From positions 30,385,218-30,449,217 of the forward strand of contig CP137672.1 of NCBI GenBank assembly GCA_037976565.1: a stretch of 64,000 nucleotides of DNA, read 5' to 3'. The notes below the pieces were generated by a model, which made no database searches, was not told the DNA's origin, and worked only from the letters and a program-made list of their open reading frames with translations. The translations under genes and the position numbers were made by a program. The DNA comes from Mesocentrotus franciscanus (lineage: Eukaryota > Echinodermata > Echinoidea > Camarodonta > Strongylocentrotidae). Shown piece after piece: positions 1-14,124 of this stretch. Numbering within the stretch: position 1 is the first letter of the stretch; each line of letters starts with the position of its first letter.

Positions 1-2477
1 GAATGAGGTTGGTAATGATTACATCATTTGAAAACAGAATTCGTTAATCTTAATGAATTTTGTGTAAAATGATGTTACTCAGAATTTTTTAATGTTTTTT
101 CTGCATCGTTAGGCCTAAGTGATTGGAAAAGGTGTAACATTTTGACAAAAACATCGCATGGATCGCAGGTAGCAACCAAAAATGTGCAGACGATATAAAT
201 ATTGAACGTTTTCATGGCAGGCAGTGTACAGACAACTATCAAATTACCGTACTCGCTTATTCTATTACAGACAATAATTGTGGCCTATATAGATGTCCCT
301 TTTATTGCTGAAGGTTTAATATGAGAACCCTCGCCACACACGACCAACGTCGATCTAATTATCAGACTTGCGTTGCTAGAATAAACCTACTCGTGCAGGC
401 GTGAATTTGTAAAGGGTGTATTCACGTAAGCTCCTTCTCTTTATATTTTTTTAAAGAGAAGGTTGACTGCTGGTAAAGATGAAATATAAATTGTGAGCTT
501 TCTCATTCTTTTTATGTCAGTTTGGAATTATTTCATAATGGAAATGTACCATACAAATAATTACTCTTCATAAATTATGATCTCATACTGAAAATATGAC
601 AATAAATATCTGGATAAGTTTGGACTTATTTCGTATGCCTCAAGTGTGTGTACTGTGTAGATCTTCATTTATATGTGTACTGCATGTGATTTTCATCTAA
701 ATTGAGATATTTTCCTATCATTTTGACCATCCCAAAGCCTCATATACATCGATTCGTTCGCAAACATGCAATCACCTGACCATTTCTCGACTTTATCAGT
801 AAATATGAGAAGCTGAAATGGGGGAGGACGAAATACACATAATAATATGCAGACAGGGAAGGGAAATCAAAATATTAGTCAATAGGCCGATTTTATGAGG
901 TAGTTAAATACCTTGTATGTACTATACACATGATAAAATCTTTAAGAAATTATCATGATAAATAACGAAGAAACATCCATGGACTTTCATAAGCTATCTC
1001 GAAGGAGTGTTTACTATGATTTGCATCCATGTATTAAATTTCAACTTGATTAATGTGAGACAATAGTGAAAACTTTAATCTGGCATCCATAAGAAAGAAT
1101 GTGTCTAAATTGTATCGTTACCCCATAACAAATGAATGCATAATGCGTGCAAACCTTACTCGATCTAAAGGTCATGCTTTCGACGTTCATCCTCTCATTC
1201 ACTATTACGGAGCCCCAAACCCCTTTCGAAATGCACAAAAGGAATGATTTACAATCTATTTACGTACTGCATTTTTTCCTTGAACACGACGTCCTGATAT
1301 CTACTCACATGTATGCTAGGTACATGATTTATGTATTGGAAGAACGCTATGGTGACGGTGAGCACACCCTAAAAGGGCTCTTGAATCGTACAACGGAAAA
1401 GTACTGTTGCAACGTGTTCAGGAAACTGTTTTAATGAACAAAAGACAAAATAATTGGCAGGGAACGTATAGATATGACGCGGTAAAACACCCCCCCCCGC
1501 CCCCCAAAAAAGATAGGCCGCCGCGCTATGTTATTACTTGTATTAACTTAGCTTTGTGTTATAACTTACAAAAATATGTAATGTATTATACGTATATGAT
1601 AATTAAAAAAACCGCAGCATTTTAACATATCAGAACTAGGCTTTACAGTTACAAAACAATTACAACAAGAAGAAGGCAAAAGGTTCTGACCCTAAACATT
1701 GAAAGATATATCAAACAACAAAGTGATGTACTTAGCCTCGTAGTATTTCTTATCTGAAAAATAATTGTAGAACAGTTCCAAGGAGAAGGATTGTCAGTCT
1801 GTAGAAAGGATGGCCATGAATTGTGTCACAGCTAAGCGGTATTCAGGCCGGTGCACAACGTCGTAAATCATTCTTCTGACGTAATGGGTCAAGTAGAAAA
1901 ACTTGACTTTAAGGTGTTAGGGCTAAGATTTATGTGACCCGCCTGCAGCGCTATTTGATACTGACCGTATTAATATAAGCAATGGCATTGTTGTAGAGAT
2001 AAGCATGTCGTGTCATCGGCATAGTACAGTTGCAACGTGCTAAGGATACCGTTTCAAGTGAAAATAATTCTGTTCACACTATGCTGAAAAGAAATAATTA
2101 CCGTCTCATCTTCAAATGGAGCGGAACATGTCAGATAATAACTAATGGGTTCAAACTTGTGTCCCAATTTTAGAATATATTATTGGTGAAGGCGCCAGGT
2201 TAATAATAATCTTTTTGCAGACTAGGATTCCAATGAAACGGTTGACGGCGTATGTAAATTGTGTGATAGAGGGTTTTGGCGAAAACAGAAACATCTTTAA
2301 TATGTTGATAAAGTTGTGGCAAGCTCTTCATTGAAATATTTATGCTGTCTGTGGGTTCAATTTATACATAGCAATAACTTTTCGTTTTTCTTTCCCTTCT
2401 ATAAAATAAGTGGTACAAAAGGGACCGTTTAAAATATATAGCTGATAACCTAAATAGCATTATTATCTTCTACCTTA
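1..2477. other. No gene seen
   Basis: AT-rich DNA with only short scattered ORFs and a C-run near 1490-1506. Nothing else was recognised. Confidence 0.6.
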
Positions 2478-2640
2478 CAGCCCTGTACTTACCCTCAGCC
2501 CAGCACCCTGACTTGCAAGGTACCCATTTAATACGCCTGGGTGTTGGGACAATATAGGAATGGAAAAAATCATGGCCAAGATGTCAGTACCGAGCAAGAG
2601 TAGAGAATCCGGGACCTCTCGTATGAAAACCAAGAGTCTC
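2478..2640. repeat. SINE-like dispersed repeat, copy 1
   Basis: It contains GGTACCCATTTAATACGCCT and GGGTG, preceded by a CTTACCCTCAGCCCAGC stretch. Related copies are at 44452-44640, 46595-46870 and 57222-57370. Confidence 0.45.
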
Positions 2641-2894
2641 CATCAATGTACCACAGTGCTCCTAGATCGTTTTAGCTGGACCATATCAAGTTGCTGAACA
2701 GGATCTGTAGCTAATAGCATTCGCATGTTATTGGAATGCTGTGTTATGGTTTCGTCATGAGAGTATAACAGGGACCGACTTTCCTGGAAGAAATTTCTCG
2801 TGGTCAGTCAAAGGAAACCAATTGCCATCAAAACAGCAATATCTATTTATTCATATATATATACACATAAATCTATTTTTTATTTTTTATTTAT

Positions 2895-2965
2895 TCATTT
2901 AGTTAGTTAGTTAGATAGATGGTTAGTTAGTTAAATAGTTATTTAGTTAGATTAATAATTAGTTA
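2895..2965. repeat. TTAG-like microsatellite
   Basis: Imperfect TAGT/TAGA tetranucleotides. Confidence 0.85.
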
Positions 2966-4577
2966 TGCAGGTCCATTTTGGGGATGAAACACCCTATCAT
3001 CACAGAATGTTGTTTTTCGTATGGGTCTATTCACAATAAAACAAAACAAAACATATATATATATAGAAATGCATAAAACAAAATGAAAACAATAAACAAA
3101 AAATATCTTTCTTGCTTGGAAAGGCTACTTGTCAAAGACGATAAAAGTTCGTTCAATTTATCTTCCAAATCCTATAAATTAGATATGGATTGTTCGAACG
3201 TCAAGTTGTTTTTTCCGTAATGTCCCATCCCAAGAGTGATATTCACGTACTTCGATCATCACTCACTTGAGATCTTGTGTTCATGACGTCACATACAGTA
3301 GTCAAGGGGCATGGGTGCACCCGCTACACCTGGTAAAATCCTATCTGCCATATCAACTACAAGAAGAAAATATGACCCCCAACCAACAACTTCAAGCCTA
3401 ACAAGCATCTGCAAGGTCTGAAATGTGATGAACTTTTTTTTCTTTTTTTTTCTTCTTTCTTTCTTTTTGCTTGTCAGAGAATTTTAAACGATATACAAAA
3501 TATAAAGCACACAAAAATGTAATAACCATTTGTGCCTGAATATTATTACCTCCCCACCCCCTCCCCCACTCCTTGATCCGCTTCTGACATGAGTATGTAA
3601 GTTGACAACAAAAAAGATATGACTTGAGTCATTTAATTGCTTTATAATTGGATGGGCGAGTCATTGAGATCGTGGTTTAAAGCGTCATGTATACATTCAG
3701 CTTTATGTTTTCTTGTTCTTGTTGCCGGGACACATCTAAGGGGTGTAGTGTTTTGTGTGTGTACTTTATGTGGCACGGTATGTCAAAATGGATCCCCTCC
3801 AGGATCCACCAATGAGTAGCCCCTCCCCCCTCCCTTTTACTCCTGGAAGACTTCCGTCTCCATATCGGTCAGTGGAATGCAAACCATGTTCCTTTTCTCT
3901 TTCTCTGATTGATATACCTTCAACAGCAATGGTGTAAATCCCTTGAGAGTTCAAGACGTGTTTATGAAGTTATTAGGTGTTTGACTTAAAAAGACACCCC
4001 GGGCTATTTCGAATGATTATCCAGAAACATGTTTGGAATAGCTGCGTTTACACCAACGTGCTCCGGAATGCCGTGTATATACATCGGCGTTCGTTCGGTT
4101 ACTGCATTGGTGCTTACTTTATAGGTGTCAACAATTTATCAATTGTTAACATTATTTAGTCTTATTTATAAACGCAAGCCCCTATCGGCTACATGCACTA
4201 TTCTCCCAACGTCCCTGTTGAACGAAATATGACAATTAAAACCCTGATATTATATGTGAATACAGGATGATGGCGCAAAAAATAAACAAGGAGAGTTACA
4301 TGCTTTGTAATCCAATAGAACCGTCATCATCTTATTATGACAACACATGGACTTAATAACGGATACGTACATATATGTACACAAGAAAAGAACGATGTTA
4401 ATTTGTTTTTACTGCACACTTTGAGATGCAAATGTAACATGAAAGAGACTACTTTTCTCGTGAGATATCAAACACAGAATTCGCATTCATTATAGAATTT
4501 GTGTTACCATCGTACAATCATCTTGTTCGATGTAATCTTAAATTTTTTTGTAGGTACTGTAAACACGTACACTCTCT

Positions 4578-4613
4578 ACAACCCAACACGCACACGCACA
4601 CGCACACACACTT
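4578..4613. repeat. CA microsatellite
   Basis: ACACGCACACGCACACGCAC-type imperfect run. Confidence 0.85.
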
Positions 4614-4909
4614 TCAGGACGTAAACTTCTGAAGAATTTGCTCTGACCCACAATGATTAATAGACTTCACGCTGACCTTTTCATTAATAAGAAAGGTGCT
4701 GTGTTGAGAAGAGGCAAAATGACCACGTGCAAAGCCTCTATTAAAGAAATCATCTCACACTTGTACAGAGTGTACAGACTGATCTATTTTGTTTTGAAAC
4801 TATGTCATGAAGCATGATTTTCTAATGATAGCATCGTATGTAGAGAGAAACTATACAAAGTTGAGGAGAACAGCATCAACATTGATGTTTCTACACTGGG
4901 TAAAGAATA

Positions 4910-5005
4910 CATATTACTATTATTCTAAATTTATTAAAACATATTATTATAATTATCATTATTATTATTAGTAGTAGTATTATCATCATTATTATTACTA
5001 TTACT
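4910..5005. repeat. ATT-rich microsatellite
   Basis: Imperfect ATT/AGT/ATC triplets over about 95 bp. Confidence 0.85.
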
Positions 5006-5565
5006 CATTTTATGGTTTGCCATTCGGCATGTCGTAAATGTTCACTTAGTGTGACTCCCATGAACATGACAATGATAGAAGTCAATGTTAGCCAACCAAA
5101 CTGTAGTGTGAATCTAGGAGTGGTAATAATTTATAAAGAAGTAGTTGTGTTTATCCTTATATCCTAATGTGTAGCGATAAGCTGGTCTTGGTGATTTAGG
5201 AATACCTAAATAGAATATTTATTTAAAAAAAACATTGTACTGGAAAGTTTAAGAAGCCGAAATAATCAGGAAATATCGTGAGAAGTATGTTTATCATTGT
5301 TAAAGATACATTTTGGAGAAGAAAAAAAATCCCCTTTGATCTTTCGTGTTAAGATTTGACATGATTCACACATGCAAACAAATAAAGATGGCATTTTGGG
5401 ACATGACTATGGTGATGCAACTTATTTTTATCTGTAATAGCCTACAACGGGGTAAAATTGTCCAAGGGCACTCAAACTAATTGACAGTTGGTCTGTGAAT
5501 TATATAAAATAGAAGCCCGTATGACCATGCAGCAGTAAAGTTGTAAGTAGATATAGAGAGCGCAA

Positions 5566-5760
5566 CGGAGGTGGATCCAGGTTTTGTACAAGGGGGCACG
5601 ATTTGCAAATAAATGTAATCATTTGTTAAGGTATTTACACCCAAAATCAGAACAGTAAAAATAAAGAAATAAAAAGAGATACAGAAATTAATATATTGCA
5701 ATAAAGAAGTATAAGATTTTTTAGGTGCCTTAGGGGTCGAAGGTTTTAAACGGGGCATTT
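5566..5760. mobile_element. Element end of the GGTGGATCCAGG family
   Basis: GGAGGTGGATCCAGGTTTTG followed by GGGGGCACG marks a terminus like those near 3800, 12290, 14320, 53035, 53985 and 54355. The sequence inward is AT-rich with no ORF of note; the other boundary is uncertain. Confidence 0.4.
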
Positions 5761-7570
5761 GTTCTTAGTGAACACAATAAATAGTTTTAAAGGAGGGCAA
5801 TGGCCCCCACTGCTAATTCGCCAGTGGAACGCGAGATCAAGACAAGGATGCGAGTACAAATAGAAGTGTCATGAGTGTGTTCAGATATTATTCTTAGATA
5901 TGACAAGAAAAATAAGGGCAACGAAAGGAAGAAGCCATGTGTACAAATGTTTCCATCCCTGCAGAGCAGATAGAAATGTCACGGTATCGTTTATCATTTT
6001 GGCGCCTCGTAGTCTCCATGTTTGCTACAAGCATACGCTTGACTTTTCTTTGCTACCCCCCCCCCCTTCCAAACGAACGCTGGCTCCCCCCTGTCGGGAG
6101 TAATGACCCCCTGGCTCTTTTCAATTACCAGGCACTATACTTTCAAGGAGAAGGGTGAAAGCCCTGTGTTGTGGATCACGCGGGAGGGCAAGTGCGCGAG
6201 GAGAAAGATAACAAAATGGCGGACTCATGCTTAAAAGAATCGGACTCTAAGCGTCATATCAAATGTTCAATGGCCCAGTTTATACCATATTGGTCTGTGC
6301 AGGATAAAATTCAGTACCCATAATGCTTAATGCCTAGATCATAAATTCGTTTTATATTTTTAAATTGCAAATCCCTATGTATAAAGAAATGGTTTCACGC
6401 GCACCCCTGTGATGGATTGCCTCGTGGGAGCATTTAGACTAATAGCATGATATTTATCATTGTTTATGATGTTGCTATCGCTGCTCTTTGACGACATTAA
6501 TTGTTAATGCTTTTCTGTAAATTGTTAACAAAAAAGTTTATCTTAGCAGTGACGTATAAAGTGTTAATGCATTGTAAATGCATTATTAATGCATTATAGT
6601 AACCATGTGCAATTGTTTTTTTTTCAGTGCGCTTACCGTCTACATGATAAATTCTAACACAGAGAAAATCATGATATTTCGACGTTCCTTGCGTTAAGAT
6701 CATTATGTGAATATAAGACTTTTTAGCTTTTAGATAGCGCCTGACAAGTTCTGTACATATATGTTTGTACGTAGACGATGTCACACTTTAAGTGATAATC
6801 AGACTTTCTGGAAGTGAAAATCCCGTGAGAGCCCCTTTTTATCTGTAAATATTAAACCATAACCGTCCTCAGAAACATCCTCATATCAATGTAGCCGTTT
6901 TCTGCATTTAAAAAGCGCCCGATGAGAAATTAGAATTTACGATTCAAGAAATTATGTCGCATATGAAATAGAATTAAGCCATATTGGGGAAGTAGCAATT
7001 GCAAAGTGAGCTCCTCTATATCTCAAACATATTGAATCGTCATTAAGAAGTATCTTGAAAACATCTTTTAATAAAGTCGACCAATTTTCATCAACATGGT
7101 AGCTCTAGCAAGGTTTCGCAGTTCTTAACGAAGAAAGCAGATCTCTACACGCAATCAACTATTCCCCATATTCGTTTCTCGGATAAAGTTACCGTTTTTC
7201 TCACGTTCATCTAATTTAGAGGCGATTTTACTGTGAAAACTAAACGAAGATAAAAATAAGCTTCCAATATTGTGCAACTCTTTGAAAGTTTATACGCCAT
7301 GCTTTTTGACATTTTCTTTATCATTCAAAATGTAATAACATGAATAATCAACTACCTTCAAACGAATAATTACGTTTCGAAAATAAAACATAAAGGGGTT
7401 TGAATCGAATGAGAAGCCCCAAAAATATATTGGGCACATATTAATGGTTGATCAGTTACAAAGTAATTATTACTTCGTACGGTATTCTCACTATGTCATG
7501 CACTGATAGGTGTACGACACATAATCCTACGACAATTGCCCAGCGGTCAGTTTCATAAAATAACGGAATT

Positions 7571-7690
7571 TCTAACTTCAACCCTACACCCAACACAATA
7601 CCTAGCCCTAACCCTAAACATTAACCTAAACCTTAACCTAACATACAACCCAATTGCGACCATAGTCTGTCCCTAAACCTTTGACGGAAA
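7571..7690. repeat. Degenerate CCCTAA-like run
   Basis: About 120 bp of imperfect words such as TAGCCCTAACCCTAAACATT and AACCTAAACCTTAACC. Composition matches the bodies of the elements at 11.4 and 30.8 kb; possible diverged ends lie upstream near 7510-7550 (CCTACGACAATTGCCC). Confidence 0.6.
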
Positions 7691-7980
7691 AAAGCCCATA
7701 GAAATTGTCGCCAAAGCAAAACTTTAGATCAACACATTGTGACCTTTGACAAAGCACGAATTCGGCGCACGAACGTCCGTTTCCGGAAAAAACGAGAAAT
7801 GGGGAGAACAGCTTTAGACTATACGAGGAGATGGATATGATGTTGTCAATGTTTTGATAGTTTTCATCAATTACAACCTCGTGCTAATGCCATGTTTAAG
7901 TGATTTGATGAAATTAAGTGTTATTCTCCGTGTTTTGCACCTTAACACAATCATTTACAACATGTATTTACAAATGTTAA

Positions 7981-8041
7981 ATACACACACATACACACAC
8001 ACACGCACACACACACACACTATATATATATATATATATAT
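7981..8041. repeat. CA/TA compound microsatellite
   Basis: Imperfect ACAC run followed by a perfect TATA run. Confidence 0.95.
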
Positions 8042-8261
8042 TAAATATCGAATTAAATCAATGATGATATCATGGTTTTGCTATATACTGCCATTATGGT
8101 TAAGCTTGTGAATGCTTACGGGGGGAATGTGTTTGTGGGTATTGTAGTTAATATTTTTACCTTAAAAGGGTAGGCATACTGATCTTCAAACAAATATTAG
8201 GCTATATCAATGTATCCTTTTAGAGAAAAAAAGATGTATATTAACTTAAATTACATACACA

Positions 8262-8312
8262 GTAATGAATACACCAACACACACGCGCATACACACACAC
8301 ACACACACACAT
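8262..8312. repeat. AC microsatellite
   Basis: AC dinucleotides with short interruptions (CGCGCATAC). Confidence 0.9.
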
Positions 8313-9159
8313 GCAAACTATAACTGTCTGATAACATACGTCAGTAAGTAGTAAATTATACGATGTACGATGGGTGTGTACTCTTGTTCCCTTCGCACGA
8401 CTGCATGCTCCCACGAACATTGCATTTAATTCTATCATTGTCAATTATAACGCTACGCCGCAAATTTATGGCGTTTTCCTAATTCATTCATTATTAATGA
8501 AAATGGATGTAAACAATCTAACAGCGTAGCTGCTGTGGCACGCTTTGGTAATTGAAAGTAATCATGCGTATAATGCGGATTATAATAGATAGCTCGTTAA
8601 ATGCAGCTGTCTTTTCATGGGAATGGTATATATTGTTGGGAGAGACGAAAAATTAGGAAATCATCGTCAAAATCTAAAACAGGCCCACATCTCTGGTGGC
8701 ATATTTTAAAGTTTCGTTAAGAAGCTTAACAAAATTAAGAAGAAGAAAAAGAAGAAGAAGGCTCAGGACAGAGATAAATGAGAAAGTACTAACTAGTTGT
8801 CTCCGGAGTGTGGACCGGCCTTTGGGCAATACATCAAAAGAAAAAGAAAAACTTAGCACATCTAGGCAAATATCAACAAATATGTATTTTTAATGGAAAA
8901 GGCCTATAACCAATGTATGTTATATGCACTTAGCCTCAGGGTATTATGGGGCAATTGGTGATGCCATGCTGTCCCTCCTCGCTCGCCATGGAAACAAAGT
9001 GCTTTTCGATATTTCTCAGTCATCCTCTCAAAACGAATGGAATGAAAGAGAGGGTCAAGCCTACTTCGGCTGTACCATCCATTGGGGGTTACATCCAATC
9101 ATTGGAAATGGGTCAAACGATTCGCCTGCAGTCGGACGCCCATGCTTCGTCGTAGTCAT

Positions 9160-9545
9160 GCCCTAGTCACACCACCGAGACCGACACTTTACCGACAACA
9201 CAATGAGGAAAACAAAACGATACATTATACCTTGGTCACACCAGCGAGACCGACACCAGGCCGATAACAGAAAGGATTTTAAAAAGTACATAAACCCGAA
9301 TGGCCAAGAATCGGTTTGGAGTCCATGTAGACATGGTAGAATCTTCTTGGCGGTGTGATTGAGGCGTAATGACCAAGGATCTTTCGGTTTTTAATCCATC
9401 TCAAGTCGGTTTGGCTGAGTGACTAGTGCCTTAGTCACACCACCTAAAGCGACTCCAAACCATCCAATGTTTGGCCATTTCTCGCAGCGTTCAGTGTGTT
9501 GTCGGAAAGGTCTGACGTTGGTTTCGCTGCTGTGACTGATGTATG
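9160..9545. mobile_element. Cluster of GTCACACCA..GAGACCGACAC element copies
   Basis: The motif GTCACACCA-CGAGACCGACA occurs twice as a direct repeat (about 9164 and 9235). Inverted counterparts lie near 9350-9362 (GGCGGTGTGATTGA) and 9405-9425 (AGTCGGTTTGGCTGAGTGAC), and a further forward copy near 9432. The block looks like several nested or adjacent short elements of one family. Confidence 0.5.
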
Positions 9546-9559
9546 GGGTTTCGGGGAGG

Positions 9560-11265
9560 AAGAACACCGTCAATCTGCATTGAAAAAGCTAATGAAATAA
9601 GGCATACATCAAACAAGCACTGGTATGAGCCATCTACCGTATGATAGTGATTGTATTCAACTGAGAGGAAAAGGAAAAGGTCCCGACATCAAGAAGCCGC
9701 AAAAAAGTACCCGAAGAATTTGTCCACAAAAGATATCCTTGATTAATATTCTTGAAGAGCCTCACAGTTCCAAACCTGCCTATTTCTGCGTCATATGATT
9801 TTCTCAATGTAATTCTCATCTAAAATTAGTTTGCACATTTTAGATGCCACTACATCCTTTATTTTAAACGAATGGTTTGATAATAAACTCGAAAACATCT
9901 AATTACATTGTCGTCTGTATTCTACCTTAAAAATTCATCTTAAATTATTAAATGTAATGTTTGTGTTTCGTCAACAAAAAGAAGAAAAAATAGAAAGATG
10001 GCTGAATATTTGTAATATTAAGTTCCTAACAGTCTAATATAGCTCCTAGGAAGGGACGAGGCAAGCGACACCCCCTTCATCGCTTAGGGCTGGACTGCTT
10101 TATTACTTGCTTCTTCACAGTCATGAAGATACTCGACTGTCTTAAAATGTCCAAATGGGTGTCTGCAGAATACATTACGTGGGTCAATGGGCACTTACAG
10201 ACGGTGTGCTTCTCATTTCCTAACCGTTAGAATAGGGAATATACTCCAAAATATTACTTGACAAATATTTAGTTTGATATGTGCAGTTGTCTAAACATAC
10301 TTGCGCATCAAAATGAAATTTAATTATTCGTTTCAGAATAGGATTTAAAAACCGCGTTTCTTATAGATGCATTACATTATAACAATGATTGCAGAATAAA
10401 ACTAATTATAAATCTTTAATCATTTAGTCTGGAGGTCTGAAAACCAGCTGTTGACATGTATTTATGAAATAAACCATTTCAGTCTTTATAAGCATTATCA
10501 CAACCAATTTAATACGCATGTTCACCGTTTTAGGCAATATTGGGTAAAAGCCACAATTCATTCTAAAGTGTAGGGAAATTTCAATAGCCTTGATCAACTG
10601 TGACAACTTGTGAACATTAGAATTACGTAATCCTAACATGATATCTATCGGATATACAACAGGTATTGAAAGTAACATTGAGTTGATTTCTCGAAAGTTT
10701 TTGGTATCGTGATGTTGTGTCCAGAATGACGCCTTCTTGAAGGAGGGAAAACGGAGCAGCAATCTTTGTAAGATGTGAACTCATCATCAGTTTGTTGATC
10801 GCATCATGTATCTCACGAATTGAAAATATAATTGTCTCTCCTTTACATCGGTGCAAAAGTGTGTTCAAGATGTATACCTGATGATTTTACATGGCTTAAT
10901 TTCTCAGTATCAGACTCTCGACTGGACTCTAAACATAATTACTTCGACATGACCATTGGTCTAAATGACCCAATGATGTTTGAGTTTTATTCATATAGGA
11001 ATATAAGTTTCTCTGCAGATAGAGTATTACAGGGAATACATTATATAATTCAAAACATTTCAGCCTGAACACAACATGTATGCGAGGAAGGGGGAACAAA
11101 TTAAATCTCCTTGTTTACGTATGTGCTTGCGAGAAGTTGAAAAAGCAATTACAAGCGTCATTATTCTTGTACGGCTCATTTTGTATGAAACGCCAATGAC
11201 ATGAAGAACGATCAGAATCCAAATGACTTCTTTATGTAAAATGCGTGTAATACATTATTTCGAGT
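9560..11265. other. No gene seen
   Basis: Overlapping short ORFs near 10424-11068 on both strands have no recognisable domains and are interrupted. They may be a worn repeat, but I cannot show it. Confidence 0.5.
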
Positions 11266-11266
11266 C

Positions 11267-11267
<1 letters not shown>

Positions 11268-11306
<39 letters not shown>

Positions 11307-11315
11307 TAGAGAGAG
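11268..11315. repeat. TA/GA microsatellite
   Basis: A TA run followed by a short GA run. Confidence 0.9.
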
Positions 11316-11349
11316 ATCTCATATTACATTCCAATAAGATTTTAGGACG

Positions 11350-11541
11350 CATGCTCCGGCGGCCATCGCCCCGTGGTCATTATCCTGCACTAACCGAATT
11401 CTTTACTTTAAACCTGTACCTAACACTTTACAGTAACCCTAATCCTGACGCTAAACCTTACCTAAAATCTACTCCAAAGCTTTTCCCAATTCTTTACGAT
11501 ATAAATGCCCGGAACAGTTATCGCTGGAGCCAACGTTGGTT
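11350..11541. mobile_element. CCCTAA-rich element with CTCCGGCG-type ends, copy 1
   Basis: The left end CATGCTCCGGCGGCCATCGC is roughly mirrored by TTATCGCTGGAGCCAACGTT at the right. The body is a degenerate run of CTAACC/CCTAAA-like words. This is an interspersed repeat with telomere-like composition, not a telomere. A second copy lies at 30766-30946. Confidence 0.6.
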
Positions 11542-13689
11542 CCCCGTCCAATATGTTTTAAGTCCAGTGCGTTTCTTACAGTATTTAAATTTAATGACAC
11601 AAACGAGTTGACAGCCCTATTAAATCATGGGTTAGTACAAATATCAAGGAAAGTGAACATTTTCGAGAATGATTCATATTCATTTTCAATTACAAATTGC
11701 AATGACTGTGGCGTAAATGGATAGATACACTGGACTTGCCCATTTATCCTACCCCACCCCCATCCCCCTTCGAAAAAAGGAGGAGGTTTATTGCATTTCT
11801 CCTGAACCCTGCTACATCTCAAGAAATGATTAATGTTTGCTTGGTTCCTCTTCTGTTTGGCAAATTTCTTCAGACCATCCATCTTGATCTAGCCAAACAT
11901 ATGTTCAGAGGCAACGCGGTTACTTTGTTGCCCCTTGTTTATGCATACCTCGACCATGCAGTCTGGTAATCAAGGGCAGCGGACCATACGAAAGAGGATT
12001 TCTTGGCTTTGGCAGAAATAAAGTTTATAAAGGATGAAAAGAACAAGCCAGAATAATTCTGGATCGAAATTGTGGTCTGATTCAGTTTTTATTTAGTTAT
12101 TCAGGCGCTTAAGGAGATTTCATTAAAATTAAATGCATTATTATAGTAACCAATGGAGATGCATTTTCAACTTATTTCGGGGGCGGATACAATATTTTAA
12201 TACAGAGGTGTTGCAAAAGAGGTCATGCAAGAGGATTCTGCCATGAAAAATAAAATGGAGCCCACTGCTTTCTACCCCTTTCTCCCCCATGCATCCACCG
12301 CTGAATATTAGGAAAAGCATGACATTATCACTCTGACTTACCTTGCAGTAGCAGGAATATTGCTCCAACACACGAGGCAATCAAACCCGTGGTGACTCGG
12401 TGGAAAGGCTTCATGTTACTCCAAATGTTGATTCGTATGCCTCAGTTGCAGTACAAATACGGATTTTTCTTCTCCTACAAGCGGCTGAAAAGCATTATAT
12501 TCCGAAAGGCGAATATATTATCCTTTAGCGATTCTATTCCGGGTTTCACGCATGACATAAAGCTATCCCAACTGAGAATACGTTGACACGCTTATTATAT
12601 ATTTATATATTTTTGTTCTACTCGTTGAATGTCGTTTGCATGTGTTGAATTATCTTGTTGATGAAGCGAAATGCAATTACCAATTTTTAAAAATCAGTAA
12701 CTCAATGCAAGCACATAAATTTCAAGAGATATAGGTCGACTAGATGTTTACATATCCGTATAGGCATCTACACATTACAAGCACATGAAGAATGTTGAAA
12801 ACATCTCTAAATACTGTTCAACAACTTCCATTCCAGATCATTAAGTAGTAAGAATCCCAAATCACAATGCCAACAGGTAGACTGAGCAGTACTAACAGAC
12901 GTTACGGAAAAGTTACCCATGCCGCACAACCCTCAGCGTCCGTTTGGGAGATCGTGTAGCGATCAGACGACAACAATGATAGAATGTGTGTAGGAAGAGA
13001 ATTTCGTCTTCCCGCGTAGACCCCGCAGGCTTCCTGGGTTTCACACGACGAGCAAGATGACGCTCATGTGCATTCTATCCAGTGCGTCTCACGGTGTTGT
13101 TGCTATCGAAGTACAAATCGTTCGCTCGCACCCACGACTAGAATGCAATGCGCCTTCATATTGTATCGCTGTCCATTTCACACGTATTATCTTAACCTAC
13201 ACATAACTGTAAATGTGTTTAGAAATATACCTAGAGAAACGTTTTGCAGAGTAAGGAAAGCGTTAGAAGCATTTAAGGGACCTTTGTATTTTGGTCCACT
13301 TATAGTTATGAGCATTCAAATTCTCGTTAGCTGCACATGACTTACGAGGCTGTTTATTCCACGCATGCATAAATTTAAGAAAGCCTTGCAAGGCAGAATG
13401 AATAGGACATCTTTAAAATGTATTTGTGCGACATTGAATTTAAATAGTGGTTGGCATCAATGGGGATATGAACACCTTAAAGGGCTGCAAAATGTCTGTT
13501 TGGCCGACTACTTTATGCCTATTATTTGTATACTAACGTAATATTATCGATAAGAAATATCAGGCTTAGATGTTAGGACACAAGAACCACCTTGTTAGAC
13601 TTCATTTTTTTTAAATTGCAATCACAAAATATATTAATTCGAAAGGCTTCTAAATGATGAAGTATTACAAATAGAGGTTAATGTATATA

Positions 13690-13748
13690 ATAATACTGAT
13701 GATGATAATATGATGATGATGATGATAATGATGATGATGATGATGATT
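13690..13748. repeat. GAT microsatellite
   Basis: Near-perfect GAT triplets over about 58 bp. Confidence 0.92.
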
Positions 13749-14124
13749 ACGTTTTTGAAGGATAAGACTCTAACATGCAAATTGCTTCACAACGATTTTA
13801 CTGGCATGAGGCATATCGAAAGAAAATGACAAGGACATGTAAGGTGACCAGTAAAAGACACAGTCGATTGTCGTAGAAGGAATACTGTTGAGTGATTTAA
13901 TCAAAATGAGTCATCCTAGAAGAAAAAGCGGGGTGCTATAGAAATCACGAGAGGAGAGTGAGAAAAACACAAAATAGGCCCATGTACACTATTATGGTCC
14001 AAACATCGTGATCTTAAACTGAAAGTAGTTTAACAAGAATGCTTTTGACATAGTTTCCGAGCAGGAAGTCACAGGCTTATAGCTACGACAGGGGTGGGGG
14101 ACAGATCAAGACTTTTGTTAAGGG

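Noticed and set aside
7571..7690. Telomere or chromosome end
   Set aside because: The CCCTAA words are degenerate, internal and resemble the bodies of two dispersed elements.
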